A program made the position numbers and the translations under genes. Under the pieces are notes generated by a model, which was not told the origin of the DNA, searched no databases, and saw nothing but the letters and a program-made list of their open reading frames with translations. From Streptomyces sp. A 4/2 (GTDB lineage Bacteria; Actinomycetota; Actinomycetes; Streptomycetales; Streptomycetaceae), in the NCBI RefSeq assembly GCF_940670765.1, contig NZ_CALNVW010000007.1, positions 124,001 to 188,000 of the forward strand: DNA of 64,000 bases, written 5' to 3'. This document shows positions 1-9,009 of this stretch, in pieces (within the stretch, counting starts at the first letter, position 1; each line of letters begins with the position of its first letter).

Positions 1-436
1 TGGCGTCCTTGGCGTCCTTGACGGATCCGGCGGTCGCCTCGGTCACCGGTGCACCCGCGGGGGCGGAGGCACGGCGGCGGCCCCGCGGTGCGGGCTCCGC
101 GGCCTCGGCGGTGACCGGGGTGTCGGCGATGTCCGTGGGGCGGGTCTCCGCCGGCTCGGCGGCCTTCGCGGCGCCCGCCGGAGCGGTCGCCTTACGGGTC
201 GCGCGGCGGCGGACGGGCGGAGCCGCCTCGCCGGTCGCCGATCCGGCCGCGGTACCCTCCGCGGCCGGTATGGCCGGCGTCACCACTTCGGCCGCGTCCG
301 CGGCGGCGTCGCGCGCACCGGCCGGGGGCCCGGCGGGGCGTGATGCCGCGCGGCGCCTGCGGCGCGGCGGCAGCGTGTCGCTGGGACTGGTCTCTTCGTT
401 CGCTCCGGTGGTACCGGATTCGTTCGACTCAAGCAT
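1..436 (-). CDS. rne: Ribonuclease E/G (Rne/Rng family), N-terminal part, cut by window edge
   Basis: The first 145 residues are visible, from an ATG at 436 with GGGAG about 12 nt upstream; the catalytic S1/RNase domains lie outside the window. The segment is low-complexity: an acidic/Thr start (MLESNESGTTG), an Arg cluster (PPRRRRRAASR), then Ala/Pro-rich linkers with further basic patches (RRRATRKAT, RGRRRA). Streptomyces RNase E-type enzymes carry disordered, Arg- and Ala/Pro-rich arms of this kind around the catalytic core, which act in RNA and partner binding during mRNA decay and rRNA processing. The neighbouring pair of radical-SAM-type genes is the usual context of rne in Streptomyces. 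The family call rests on this composition and context, because no catalytic motif is inside the window. Confidence 0.7.
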   Translation of the reverse strand, partial: MLESNESGTTGANEETSPSDTLPPRRRRRAASRPAGPPAGARDAAADAAEVVTPAIPAAEGTAAGSATGEAAPPVRRRATRKATAPAGAAKAAEPAETRPTDIADTPVTAEAAEPAPRGRRRASAPAGAPVTEATAGSVKDAKDA

Positions 437-720
437 GCGGGCGGTTCTCCCGTCACGCTCCCGGGCGCCGCGTCTGTTTCCGGTCCGGCACGGTCCGCGT
501 CTGATGCGCGGTTCCGCTCGTCCGGGGCGCGGGCGCCGCACGGGAGCTGATGTCTGGCTCGCCGGTTCCCTACGCGATGTACGTACGGCCTGGCGAAAGT
601 CTTCTGGTCAGTGCGCTGCCCGACCCAGGTGGCTCCCGGATCCAAGGGCTGCGCTACAACGACTGTCCTTACGCGGCGGGACCGCTCCCAGGCCCTGAAG
701 GGCCGGGGAGGCACCCCCTC

Positions 721-1596
721 CTACGCCGTCGCGGGTGTCCCCCCGGCGGAAAGCCGGTGGGAGGCCGTCCCGGCGGCCGTGGGTGGAGCGGCCGGGGCTG
801 CCTCGCGGTCGGGCGAGAGCGGGTCGGTCACCGTGCCGGACTCCTCGTCGAAGAGCCCCTGCGCCAGCCTGGTCACCGCTGCGGGGACCGGCGGCGCGAG
901 GTCGGCCACAGCGTGGAGACCGGACAGGACGTCGTCGGGTCGCACAGCAGGCGTCACGTGCCGAACAACCAGCCGCAGTATCGCACAGCGCTCACCCCCC
1001 GGCCTATTGACGAGGTCCGTGCCGTCCGCTCCGGTGGCGTCGGCGCGCGCACCGGGCTCGGGGCGGACGGCCACCAGCTCGGCCACGGCGCTGCGGGCGT
1101 CGAAGGTCCGCACACCGTTCTTCGTACGGCGCTGGACCTCGACGGTCCCGGCCGCGACGAAGGCCGCGACGGCCCGCTCCGCTTCCTCGAACTCGACGCC
1201 GTCCAGGCGCAGTTCCCATACGGACGCGGTCAGCCGATCGGCGAGACCCGAGGTGCGCGCCTCGACCGCGTCGGTGATGTCGAGCCCGTCGGGGAGTGAT
1301 TCGTCCAGGAGCTGCCGCAGCTTCTCCGGGTCGCGCGCCTCGGTGAGCGCGATCTCCAGGAATTCGGCCTCGCTGCCGGTGCCGGTGGGTGCGGCATTGG
1401 CGTACGAGACCTTCGGGTGCGGGGTGAAGCCCGCCGAGTACGCCATGGGCACCTCGGCTCTGCGCAGTGCCCGCTCGAAGGCGCGCTGGAAGTCACGGTG
1501 GCTGGTGAACCGGAGGCGGCCGCGCTTGGTGTAGCGCAGTCGGATGCGCTGCACCGCCGGAGCGGGCGGCGGGCCTTCGGGCTGTCGCTTGCCCAG
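721..1596 (-). CDS. Radical-SAM-associated protein (TIGR03936/DUF2344), probable CTG start
   Basis: The protein begins (L/M)GKRQPEGPPPAPAVQRIRLRYTK and contains the family core FTSHRDFQRAFERALRR and FTPHPKVSYANA. It has no CxxxCxxC motif. Members of this family are encoded beside, or fused to, the B12-binding radical SAM protein found here just upstream, so they probably act together; the reaction is unknown. An internal GTG at 1554 gives 277 residues but has no ribosome-binding site. In the same frame a CTG at 1596 is preceded by AGGAG with 8 nt spacing and adds 14 residues that, as I recall, resemble the N-terminus of Streptomyces homologues. I therefore prefer the CTG start (291 aa). The gene is separated from the radical SAM gene by a strong terminator, so it probably has its own promoter in 1600-1830. 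Confidence 0.8.
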   Translation of the reverse strand: MGKRQPEGPPPAPAVQRIRLRYTKRGRLRFTSHRDFQRAFERALRRAEVPMAYSAGFTPHPKVSYANAAPTGTGSEAEFLEIALTEARDPEKLRQLLDESLPDGLDITDAVEARTSGLADRLTASVWELRLDGVEFEEAERAVAAFVAAGTVEVQRRTKNGVRTFDARSAVAELVAVRPEPGARADATGADGTDLVNRPGGERCAILRLVVRHVTPAVRPDDVLSGLHAVADLAPPVPAAVTRLAQGLFDEESGTVTDPLSPDREAAPAAPPTAAGTASHRLSAGGTPATA

Positions 1597-1833
1597 TGGT
1601 TCTTCTCCTCGGTGCGGGGCTGGCGCGGGGGACGCGCCGCCCTACGGCGGGGTTCCCGGGGTACCCGGACCGGCTCACCCCGGTCCGGCTCTGTGCCGGA
1701 CAGGGAGATCTCTGGCCTCGGTACCACGTCGGGGACAGTCGTTTCTACTACCCAGAGTACGCGTACGGGGCACCACAGGTTCCCGGACCCGGACGGGCAC
1801 GCTCCGCCGACCGGGGGACGCCCCGTGGTACGC

Positions 1834-1869
1834 CACTGCCCGGCCGCGGAGTTCCGTGGCCGGGCAGTG
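1834..1869 (-). terminator. Terminator after the B12-binding radical SAM gene
   Basis: A 12-bp perfect stem (cactgcccggcc / ggccgggcagtg) with a 12-nt loop lies 24 nt past the stop codon at 1893. There is no U-tract, as is common in Streptomyces. Confidence 0.75.
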
Positions 1870-1892
1870 TGCCGGTCGGTGACCGGCGGGGG

Positions 1893-3818
1893 CTACTTGA
1901 CGACCGTCAGCGGCAGCAGTTTCTTGCCGGTGGGGCCGATCTGGATGCTGGTGTCCATCTGCGGGCAGACGCCGCAGTCGAAGCACGGCGTCCAGCGGCA
2001 GTCCTCGACCTCGGTCTCGTCGAGCGAGTCCTGCCAGTCCTCCCAGAGCCAGTCCTTGTCGAGGCCGGAGTCGAGGTGGTCCCAGGGCAGGACCTCCTCG
2101 TACGTGCGCTCACGGGTGGTGTACCAGTCGACGTCCACGCCGAAGTCCGGGAGCGTCTGCTCGGCGGCCTTCATCCAGCGGTCGTAGCTGAAGTACTCGC
2201 GCCAGCCGTCGAAACGTCCGCCGCCCTCGTACACCGCGCGGATGACCGAGCCGACCCGGCGGTCACCGCGTGAGAGCAGGCCCTCGACGATGCCGGGCTT
2301 GCCGTCGTGGTAGCGGAAGCCGATCGAGCGGCCGTACTTCTTGTCGCCGCGGATCTTGTCGCGCAGCTTGGTCAGCCGGGCGTCGGTCTCCTCGGCGGAG
2401 AGCTGCGGGGCCCACTGGAACGGGGTGTGCGGCTTGGGCACGAAGCCGCCGATGGACACCGTGCAGCGGATGTCGTTCTGTCCGGAGACCCGGCGGCCCT
2501 CGGCGATGACGTTGACCGCCATGTCGCCGATCTGCAGGACGTCCTCGTCGGTCTCGGTGGGCAGGCCGCACATGAAGTACAGCTTCACCTGGCGCCAGCC
2601 GTTGCCGTAGGCCGTGGAGACCGTACGGATGAGGTCCTCCTCCGAGACCATCTTGTTGATGACCTTGCGGATGCGCTCCGAGCCGCCCTCGGGCGCGAAG
2701 GTCAGGCCGGACCTGCGGCCGTTCCTGGTCAGCTCGTTGGCGAGGTCGATGTTGAAGGCGTCGACCCGGGTGGACGGCAGCGAGAGGCCGACCTTGTCCT
2801 CGGTGTAGCGGTCGGCGAGGCCCTTGGCGATCTCGCCGATCTCGGTGTGGTCGGCGGAGGAGAGCGAGAGCAGCCCGACCTCCTCGAAACCGGTCGCCTT
2901 GAGACCCTTCTCCACCATGTCGCCGATGCCGGTGATGCTTCGCTCCCGCACGGGGCGCGTGATCATGCCGGCCTGGCAGAAACGGCAGCCGCGGGTGCAG
3001 CCGCGGAAGATCTCGACGGACATCCGCTCGTGGACGGTCTCGGCGAGGGGCACGAGGGGCTGCTTGGGGTACGGCCACTCGTCGAGGTCCATCACGGTGT
3101 GCTTGGAGACACGCCACGGGACACCCGGCCGGTTCGGCACGGTGCGTCCGATGCGGCCGTCGGGCAGGTACTCGACGTCGTAGAAGCGCGGGACGTACAC
3201 CCCGCCGGTCCTCGACAGCCGGAAGAGCACCTCGTCACGGCCGCCGGGGCGGCCCTCCGCCTTCCAGGCGCGGACGATCTCGGTGATCTCCAGGACGGCC
3301 TGCTCGCCGTCGCCGATGACCGCGCAGTCGATGAACTCCGCGATCGGCTCGGGGTTGAAGGCCGCGTGGCCGCCCGCGAGGACGATCGGGTCCTCGACGG
3401 TCCGGTCCTTGGCGTCCAGCGGGATGCCCGCCAGGTCCAGGGCGGTGAGCATGTTGGTGTAGCCGAGCTCGGTGGAGAAGCTCAGCCCGAAGACGTCGAA
3501 GGCCTTCACGGGCCGGTGCGCGTCCACGGTGAACTGCGGGACCTGGTGCTCGCGCATCAGCTCTTCGAGGTCCGGCCAGACGCTGTAGGTGCGCTCGGCG
3601 AGGACGCCCTCACGCTCGTTCAGTACCTCGTAGAGGATCATGACGCCCTGGTTGGGCAGGCCCACCTCGTACGCGTCCGGGTACATGAGGGCCCAGCGGA
3701 CGTCGCATGCGTCCCAGTCTTTGACAGTGGAGTTCAGTTCACCGCCGACGTACTGGATGGGCTTCTGGACGTGCGGGAGAAGCGCTTCCAGCCGCGGGAA
3801 GACCGACTCGACAGGCAT
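1893..3818 (-). CDS. B12-binding domain radical SAM protein (TIGR03960 family)
   Basis: This protein of about 641 aa starts MPVESVFPRLE. Residues from about 30 to 180 resemble the cobalamin-binding-like domain (DAYEVGLPNQG). A radical SAM core follows with the cluster motif CTRGCRFC (Cys 274, 278, 281), and the C-terminus is Cys-rich (CRWTPCFDCGVCPQ). The family is widespread in bacteria but its substrate is not established; proximity to rne and the DUF2344 partner hints at RNA modification, which is inference. The ATG at 3818 has GAGAG about 9 nt upstream. An ATG five codons earlier (3833) has no ribosome-binding site. CHAD and rodA genes lie upstream on the same strand, about 50 bp away. 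Confidence 0.9.
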   Translation of the reverse strand: MPVESVFPRLEALLPHVQKPIQYVGGELNSTVKDWDACDVRWALMYPDAYEVGLPNQGVMILYEVLNEREGVLAERTYSVWPDLEELMREHQVPQFTVDAHRPVKAFDVFGLSFSTELGYTNMLTALDLAGIPLDAKDRTVEDPIVLAGGHAAFNPEPIAEFIDCAVIGDGEQAVLEITEIVRAWKAEGRPGGRDEVLFRLSRTGGVYVPRFYDVEYLPDGRIGRTVPNRPGVPWRVSKHTVMDLDEWPYPKQPLVPLAETVHERMSVEIFRGCTRGCRFCQAGMITRPVRERSITGIGDMVEKGLKATGFEEVGLLSLSSADHTEIGEIAKGLADRYTEDKVGLSLPSTRVDAFNIDLANELTRNGRRSGLTFAPEGGSERIRKVINKMVSEEDLIRTVSTAYGNGWRQVKLYFMCGLPTETDEDVLQIGDMAVNVIAEGRRVSGQNDIRCTVSIGGFVPKPHTPFQWAPQLSAEETDARLTKLRDKIRGDKKYGRSIGFRYHDGKPGIVEGLLSRGDRRVGSVIRAVYEGGGRFDGWREYFSYDRWMKAAEQTLPDFGVDVDWYTTRERTYEEVLPWDHLDSGLDKDWLWEDWQDSLDETEVEDCRWTPCFDCGVCPQMDTSIQIGPTGKKLLPLTVVK

Positions 3819-3870
3819 GGTGGTGTCTCTCATGAGCGGGCAGGGGTGACCATCCAGCGTACCCCGGCGG

Positions 3871-4797
3871 TCAGCTGTCCGGCGCCGTCCGGAGATCCAC
3901 CGCCGATGCCTTCGCCCACACCTTCGGCAGTTCCCGCTCCCGCTCGGCGGCCTGCGCCGCCTCCTGCCCGTACAGCAGTCCCCAGGTGAACGACGGCTCG
4001 CCCGCCGCCTGGGCCTGGATCGCGAGCGTCCGCAGGGCCCGGCGGGCGGTCACGCTGTCCTGGTGGTCGCCGAGCACGGTCTGGACCGCCTTCGTCCGCT
4101 GCGCGCACAGCGTGGCGGGCGGGCCCAGCGCGGGCGCCGCCGCCTCGGCCGCGTACCGGACCCGCTTGGCCGCCTTGCGCGCGTCGTGCATCGCCAGGTC
4201 CCGGGGCTCCCCCGGGGGCAGCGCCAGCGCGTGCCCGATCCGGGCCGCCAGTCTGCGGTGCGCCCGGAGTACCGCCGCGGGCAGTACCTGCGCGGCGGGG
4301 CGGTCCGCGGCGGGCAGCAGCGGCGGTGCGGTGAGCAGCGCGTCGAGGGCGTCGAGCAGCGCGGGGTAGCGCGCGCCGTCGAGTACGTCCTCCGTCCTGC
4401 GCCGGGATCCGGTCCGCCCGGCGACGGTCCAGATCCGCAGCCGGCCGCGGACCGGGCCCAGCAGGAGCGCGTCGGGGAGCGCGTCGATCCGGGCGGTCAG
4501 CCGCTCGGCGAGGACCTCCTGGTCACGGTCCACGCCCAGTTCGGCGGCGAGCCATTTGAGCTCGTCGGCGACGGGGTCCGTGACGGTCGGGTCCAAGACC
4601 TCCCGGTAGGCGCGGAAGGCGCTGCGCAGTCTGCGGGTGGCCACGCGCAGCTGGTGCACGGCGTCGGGGCGGTCACGCCGTACGGCGGGGTCGCTCGCGG
4701 CGAGCGCGGCGGCCTGGGCCCGCACGTAGGCCAGCACCCGGCCGCCCGCGGTGTCGGGCCCGGGGGCCGTCCCGCTCTCCCGCCCGCCTTCCGCCAT
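3871..4797 (-). CDS. CHAD domain protein
   Basis: The 308-aa protein is one all-helical CHAD domain. The conserved basic segments are HQLRVATRRLRSAFRAYRE near residues 48-66, GVDRDQEVLAERL, and HDARKAAKRVRYAAEA near residues 198-213. CHAD proteins bind inorganic polyphosphate through these His/Arg/Lys-rich helices and are often fused to a CYTH (triphosphatase) domain, which is absent here. The ATG at 4797 is preferred over an upstream GTG because GAGG lies 8 nt ahead of it. The gene is followed after about 50 bp by the radical SAM gene and preceded by rodA, all on the minus strand. A polyphosphate role is the family expectation; nothing in the locus shows its partner. Confidence 0.85.
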   Translation of the reverse strand: MAEGGRESGTAPGPDTAGGRVLAYVRAQAAALAASDPAVRRDRPDAVHQLRVATRRLRSAFRAYREVLDPTVTDPVADELKWLAAELGVDRDQEVLAERLTARIDALPDALLLGPVRGRLRIWTVAGRTGSRRRTEDVLDGARYPALLDALDALLTAPPLLPAADRPAAQVLPAAVLRAHRRLAARIGHALALPPGEPRDLAMHDARKAAKRVRYAAEAAAPALGPPATLCAQRTKAVQTVLGDHQDSVTARRALRTLAIQAQAAGEPSFTWGLLYGQEAAQAAERERELPKVWAKASAVDLRTAPDS

Positions 4798-4830
4798 GTC
4801 ACGCACCTCACGCACCTCACACCGGAACGG

Positions 4831-6021
4831 TCAGGCGGACATGGGCCGTTGCACCCGGATCGACTGGAGCAGCCCGATCGCGATCCACACCGCGAACATC
4901 GACGAACCGCCGTACGACACGAACGGCAGCGGCAGTCCCGCCACCGGCATGATGCCGAGCGTCATCCCGATGTTCTCGAACGCCTGGAAGGCGAACCAGG
5001 CGATGATCCCGGCCGCCACGATCGTGCCGTACAGCTCCGTCGCCCCGCGGGCGATCCGGCAGGCGCGCCACAGGACGACTCCGAGCAGGACCAGGATCAG
5101 TCCGGCGCCGAGAAAGCCGAGTTCCTCGCCCGCGACGGTGAAGACGAAGTCGGTCTGCTGCTCGGGGACGAACTGCCCGGTGGTCTGCGAGCCGTGGAAG
5201 AGCCCCGTGCCGTGCAGTCCGCCCGAACCGATCGCGATCCGGGCCTGGTTGGTGTTGTAGCCGACGCCCGCCGGGTCCAGCGCGGGGTTGGCGAACGCGG
5301 CGAAGCGGGCGATCTGGTACTCGTCGAGCAGACCGGCCTTCCAGACCCCGATGGCGCCGACCACCCCGGTACCGAGGAGTCCGAGCACCCAGCGGTTGGA
5401 GGCGCCCGAGGCCAGCAGGACGCCGAGGATGATCATCACCAGCACCATGACCGAGCCGAGGTCCGGCATCAGCATGATGATCACGATCGGGATGGCGGCC
5501 ACCCCGAGGGCCTTGACGACCGTGCGGTTGTCGGGGGTCTCCTGGTCGCCCGCGTCCACCCGGGAGGCGAGGATCATCGCCATCCCCAGAATGATCGTGA
5601 TCTTGGTGAACTCGGAGGGCTGGAGGGAGAATCCGCCGCCGATGACGATCCAGGCGTGCGCGCCGTTGACGGTCTGACCGAGCGGCGAGAGCACCGCGAG
5701 GATCAGCAGGACGGAGAGGCCGAACAGTACGGGCACCGCGCCGCGCAGGGTCCGGTGGCCCAGCCAGATCGTGCCGATCATCAGGCCGATCCCGATGCCG
5801 GTGTTCATGGCATGGCGCAGCAGGAAGTAGTACTGGTCGCCGTGGGTGAGCGAGTCACGGCCACGCGTCGCCGAGTACACCAGCAGCGAGCCGATGAACG
5901 ACAGCGCGAGCGACGACATGAGCAGGGGCCAGTCCAGCCTGCGCACCACGGAGTCGCGGGCGACCAGTTTGGACCAGGAGCCCTGTTCGGGCGCGTACCG
6001 CGCTACGGAGAAACCGCCCAT
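4831..6021 (-). CDS. rodA: RodA, SEDS peptidoglycan polymerase
   Basis: The 396-aa protein has about ten membrane spans. It carries SEDS-family signatures: PSEFTKI, MPDLGSVMVL, the long extracellular loop with ARIAIGSGGLHGTG and FVPEQQTDFVFTVAGEELGFLG, and the C-terminal GLPLPFVSYGGSSM. SEDS proteins polymerise lipid II glycan chains and work with a class B penicillin-binding protein, here the mrdA product encoded immediately upstream (its stop is 4 bp before this ATG). In S. coelicolor the equivalent gene is sfr in the mre cluster, which acts in spore wall synthesis. The tight spacing indicates one mre-mrdA-rodA transcript. Confidence 0.95.
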   Translation of the reverse strand: MGGFSVARYAPEQGSWSKLVARDSVVRRLDWPLLMSSLALSFIGSLLVYSATRGRDSLTHGDQYYFLLRHAMNTGIGIGLMIGTIWLGHRTLRGAVPVLFGLSVLLILAVLSPLGQTVNGAHAWIVIGGGFSLQPSEFTKITIILGMAMILASRVDAGDQETPDNRTVVKALGVAAIPIVIIMLMPDLGSVMVLVMIILGVLLASGASNRWVLGLLGTGVVGAIGVWKAGLLDEYQIARFAAFANPALDPAGVGYNTNQARIAIGSGGLHGTGLFHGSQTTGQFVPEQQTDFVFTVAGEELGFLGAGLILVLLGVVLWRACRIARGATELYGTIVAAGIIAWFAFQAFENIGMTLGIMPVAGLPLPFVSYGGSSMFAVWIAIGLLQSIRVQRPMSA

Positions 6022-6025
6022 GGTC

Positions 6026-8200
6026 CTAGTCCTTCCTTCCCAGCCCCGCAGCGATCTGCTGCTGGCCCGTCGGCGGCAACTTCTTCGGCGGGTTGGGGTC
6101 GTACGGCTTGACCTTCGGCGAGACGATCGAGCCGTCCTGGCTGATCTTCGGCAGGGACTTCTCGGGGTGCGGCAGCAGGGCCCTCTTCGGATCCTGGTGC
6201 CCGGAGTCGTCGAGACCGTAGAGCGCGTTGTAGATCTTGCGCACGGCGGGCCCGGATCCTCCGGAGCCCGTACCGCCCTGGGAGATCGTCATGACGATCG
6301 TGTAGTCCTTGGTGTACGTGGCGAACCACGAGGTCGTCTGCTTGCCGTAGACCTCGGCCGTACCGGTCTTGGCGTGCATCGGGATCTTGGACTGGGGCCA
6401 GCCCTGGAACCGCCAGGCGGCGGTTCCGTTGGTCGCGACGCCCGCGAGTGCGCCGTCGATGTCCTTGCGGGTCGCCTGGTCCATCGGCAGCTTGCCGTGC
6501 GACGTGGGCGCGATCTCCTGGACGGTCTTGCCGTCCGCGCTGACGATCGCCTTGCCGATGGTCGGCGTGTAGAGCGTGCCGCCGTTGGAGATCGCCGAGT
6601 AGATGTCCGCCATCTGGATCGGGGTGACGAGCGTGTCGCCCTGTCCGATCGAGTAGTTGACGGAGTCACCGGGACGCATCTGGTAGCCGTCGCGGCAGTT
6701 CTCGTACGCGATCCGCTCGACGAAGCTGCCGTCCTTCTTGCCCTGCTTGCACCACGCGGCCTTGTTCGCCGCGTAGAAGTTCTTCTTCCACTGGCGGTCC
6801 GGGACCCGGCCGTTGACCTCGTTGGGCAGGTCCACGCCGGTGGTCTTGCCGAGGCCGAACTGGTGGGCGGTCTTGTAGAACCAGTCGTTCGGCTTCTTCT
6901 TCGGGTTGATGCCCCCGTCCTTCTTCCACTCGTCGTGGGCGATCCCGTAGAAGACGGTGTCGCAGGAGACCTCCAGCGCGCGGCCGAGGGTGATGGGGCC
7001 GAAGTTCTCCGACTCGAAGTTCTGGAAGGTCTGGTTGCCGATCGAGTAGGAACTGGTGCACGGGTAGTGCCCGTTGAAGGGGTAGCCCGCGTTGACCGCG
7101 GCCGTGGTGGAGACGACCTTGAAGATGGACCCGGGGGCCGCCTGGCTCTGGATCGCCCTGTTCAGCAGGGGGAAGTCGGAGTCCTTACCGGTGAGCGAGG
7201 CGTAGTTCTTGGCGGAGATGCCACCGGCCCAGTCGTTGGGGTCGTACGTCGGGTTGGACGCCATCGCGACGACGCGGCCGGTCTTGGCCTCCATGACGAC
7301 GACGGATCCCGAGTCGGCCTTGTAGTTCTCGTGGGTGACCGAGTCGTACTCCTTGCGGGCCGTCTTCATGGCCTCGTCGAGCTCGCGCTCGGCGACGCCC
7401 TGGACGCGCGCGTCGATGGAGGTGACGATGTTCGACCCCGGCTGGGCCTTGTCGCTGGCGGCCTGGCCGATGACCCGGCCGAGGTTGTCCACCTCGTAGC
7501 GGGTGACTCCGGCCTTGCCGCGCAGCTCCTTGTCGTACGTACGCTCCACGCCGGAGCGACCGACCTGGTCGGACGTCAGATACGGCGACGAGGTCTTCTT
7601 GGCCTTGTTGACCTCTTCGTCGGTGACCGGCGAGAGGTAGCCGAGCACCTGCGCGGTGTTGGCGTTGGCGGGCGCGGCGTAGCGGCGTACGGCGGTGGGC
7701 TCGGCGGTGATGCCCGGGAAGTCCTCGGAGCGCTCACGGATCTGGAGCGCCTGCTGGGTGGTGGCCTCGTCGGTCACCGGGATCGGCTGGTACGGAGAGC
7801 CGTTCCAGCAGGGCTGCTTGGTCTTCGCGTCGCAGAGCCTGACCTTGTCCAGGACGTCCTGGGGCTTCATGTCCAGGACGTCGGCGAGGCGGATGAGGAC
7901 GGCCTTGCCGTCGTCCTTCATCTTGGTGAGCTTGGAGCGGCTCGCGGAGACGACGAGACGGGTCTCGTTGTCGGCGAGCGGCACCCCGCGCGCATCGAGG
8001 ATGGAGCCGCGTACGGCGGGCTGGACGACCTGCTGGACGTGGTTGTTCTTGGCCTCGGCCGTGTACTCCTGGCCGTTGCGGATCTGGAGGTACCAGAGCC
8101 GGCCGCCGAGGGTGAGGAGGAGGGAGAAGACCAGGATCTGGATGACGACGAGCCGGATCTGGAGCCGCGTGGTCCGCCCGGTCTCGGGAATATTGCTCAC
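6026..8200 (-). CDS. mrdA: Penicillin-binding protein 2, class B transpeptidase
   Basis: The 724-aa protein has a short cytoplasmic N-terminus, one membrane anchor (about residues 15-37), a dimerisation/pedestal region, and a transpeptidase domain. The active-site motifs are SIFK at 358-361 (Ser358 nucleophile), SCD at 412-414, which is the SxD form common in PBP2, and KTG at 611-613. It cross-links peptidoglycan as the partner of RodA. The start is a GTG inside a tandem repeat that separates it from mreD. The tail is Pro/Lys-rich (KPYDPNPPKKLPPTG). It is co-oriented and nearly contiguous with rodA. Confidence 0.95.
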   Translation of the reverse strand: MSNIPETGRTTRLQIRLVVIQILVFSLLLTLGGRLWYLQIRNGQEYTAEAKNNHVQQVVQPAVRGSILDARGVPLADNETRLVVSASRSKLTKMKDDGKAVLIRLADVLDMKPQDVLDKVRLCDAKTKQPCWNGSPYQPIPVTDEATTQQALQIRERSEDFPGITAEPTAVRRYAAPANANTAQVLGYLSPVTDEEVNKAKKTSSPYLTSDQVGRSGVERTYDKELRGKAGVTRYEVDNLGRVIGQAASDKAQPGSNIVTSIDARVQGVAERELDEAMKTARKEYDSVTHENYKADSGSVVVMEAKTGRVVAMASNPTYDPNDWAGGISAKNYASLTGKDSDFPLLNRAIQSQAAPGSIFKVVSTTAAVNAGYPFNGHYPCTSSYSIGNQTFQNFESENFGPITLGRALEVSCDTVFYGIAHDEWKKDGGINPKKKPNDWFYKTAHQFGLGKTTGVDLPNEVNGRVPDRQWKKNFYAANKAAWCKQGKKDGSFVERIAYENCRDGYQMRPGDSVNYSIGQGDTLVTPIQMADIYSAISNGGTLYTPTIGKAIVSADGKTVQEIAPTSHGKLPMDQATRKDIDGALAGVATNGTAAWRFQGWPQSKIPMHAKTGTAEVYGKQTTSWFATYTKDYTIVMTISQGGTGSGGSGPAVRKIYNALYGLDDSGHQDPKRALLPHPEKSLPKISQDGSIVSPKVKPYDPNPPKKLPPTGQQQIAAGLGRKD

Positions 8201-8315
8201 AGCGATGCCCCACTGGTTGTCCTGCTGGGGGTTCGGGGGACGTCCCCCGGAAGGAACAGCCTCACAGCGATGCCCCCCTCGTTGTCCTGCTGGGGGTTCG
8301 GGGGTCGTCCCCCGG
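8196..8315 (-). repeat. Tandem 65-bp repeat with GC palindromes between mreD and mrdA
   Basis: Two copies, 8196-8250 and 8261-8315, match at about 52 of 55 positions. Each carries the palindrome cgggggacgtcccccg or its near copy, the segment gttgtcctgctgggggttc, and a GTGAG that, in the copy nearer mrdA, is the mrdA start. The unit can fold into one strong hairpin per copy in the mreD-mrdA intergenic RNA. It could be a transcript stabiliser or partial attenuator within the operon, or simply a duplicated translation-initiation segment. Confidence 0.8.
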
Positions 8316-8326
8316 GACAGACAACG

Positions 8327-8998
8327 TCACAGCCGCTTGACCCCCTTGATGCGTCCGGCCTTCGCCGCGCGGGACCTGGCCGCCCGCATCCGCAGTCCGC
8401 CGCGCTGGCTGCCGATCTTCAGTCCGGTGCCGGCCGCCAGCCAGCCGGTCGCGACATCGCTGCCCACGCCGCTGCTCTTGCTGTCGGCGAGCGGGTCGTT
8501 CTCGGCTCGTCTCGCCAGGGCCATGATGAACGGGACGGTGAACGGCGCGAGCAGCAGGTCGTACACCGCGGCGCTGAACAGCAGGCCGATGAGGCCCACA
8601 TGACGGGCGGCGGTGTCGCCGACGAGGGAGCCGACGCCCGCGTACAGCAGGGTGGAGCCGACCGCCGCGGCGACCACCACGAGCATCGGGCCCATGACGG
8701 ACCTGATGCGGCCGGTCTCGGGCTTGGCGAGCCCTGCCGCGTAGCCGACGACGCACAGGACGAGCGCGTACCGCCCGGCCGCGTGGTCGGCGGGCGGGGC
8801 GAGGTCGGCGAGCAGACCCGCGCCGAAGCCGACGAGGGCGCCGCCCACGTGGCCGTAGACCAGCGCGAGAGCCACCACGGTGAGCAGCAGCAGGTCCGGT
8901 ACGGCACCAGGGAGTTGAAGTCGGGCGAGCACGCTCACCTGGATCACCAGGGCGACCACCACCAGAGTGGCCGAGAGCAGCATCCGGTTGAGACGCAT
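8327..8998 (-). CDS. mreD: MreD, membrane component of the elongation machinery
   Basis: The 223-aa protein has five to six hydrophobic segments (for example LLLLTVVALALVYGHVGGAL and LIGLLFSAAVYDLLLAPF) and a basic C-terminal tail of about 35 residues rich in Arg, Ala and Lys (RAARSRAAKAGRIKGVKRL). MreD links MreC to the RodA/PBP2 synthase. It lies 11 bp after mreC. The long basic tail is an actinobacterial feature and presumably cytoplasmic. Confidence 0.92.
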   Translation of the reverse strand: MRLNRMLLSATLVVVALVIQVSVLARLQLPGAVPDLLLLTVVALALVYGHVGGALVGFGAGLLADLAPPADHAAGRYALVLCVVGYAAGLAKPETGRIRSVMGPMLVVVAAAVGSTLLYAGVGSLVGDTAARHVGLIGLLFSAAVYDLLLAPFTVPFIMALARRAENDPLADSKSSGVGSDVATGWLAAGTGLKIGSQRGGLRMRAARSRAAKAGRIKGVKRL

Positions 8999-9009
8999 AC
9001 GGTCAGCTC

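Noticed and set aside
2307..3989. A 560-codon plus-strand frame over the radical SAM gene
   Set aside because: It is a shadow frame of a gene with clear radical SAM motifs, has no ribosome-binding site and no recognisable domain.
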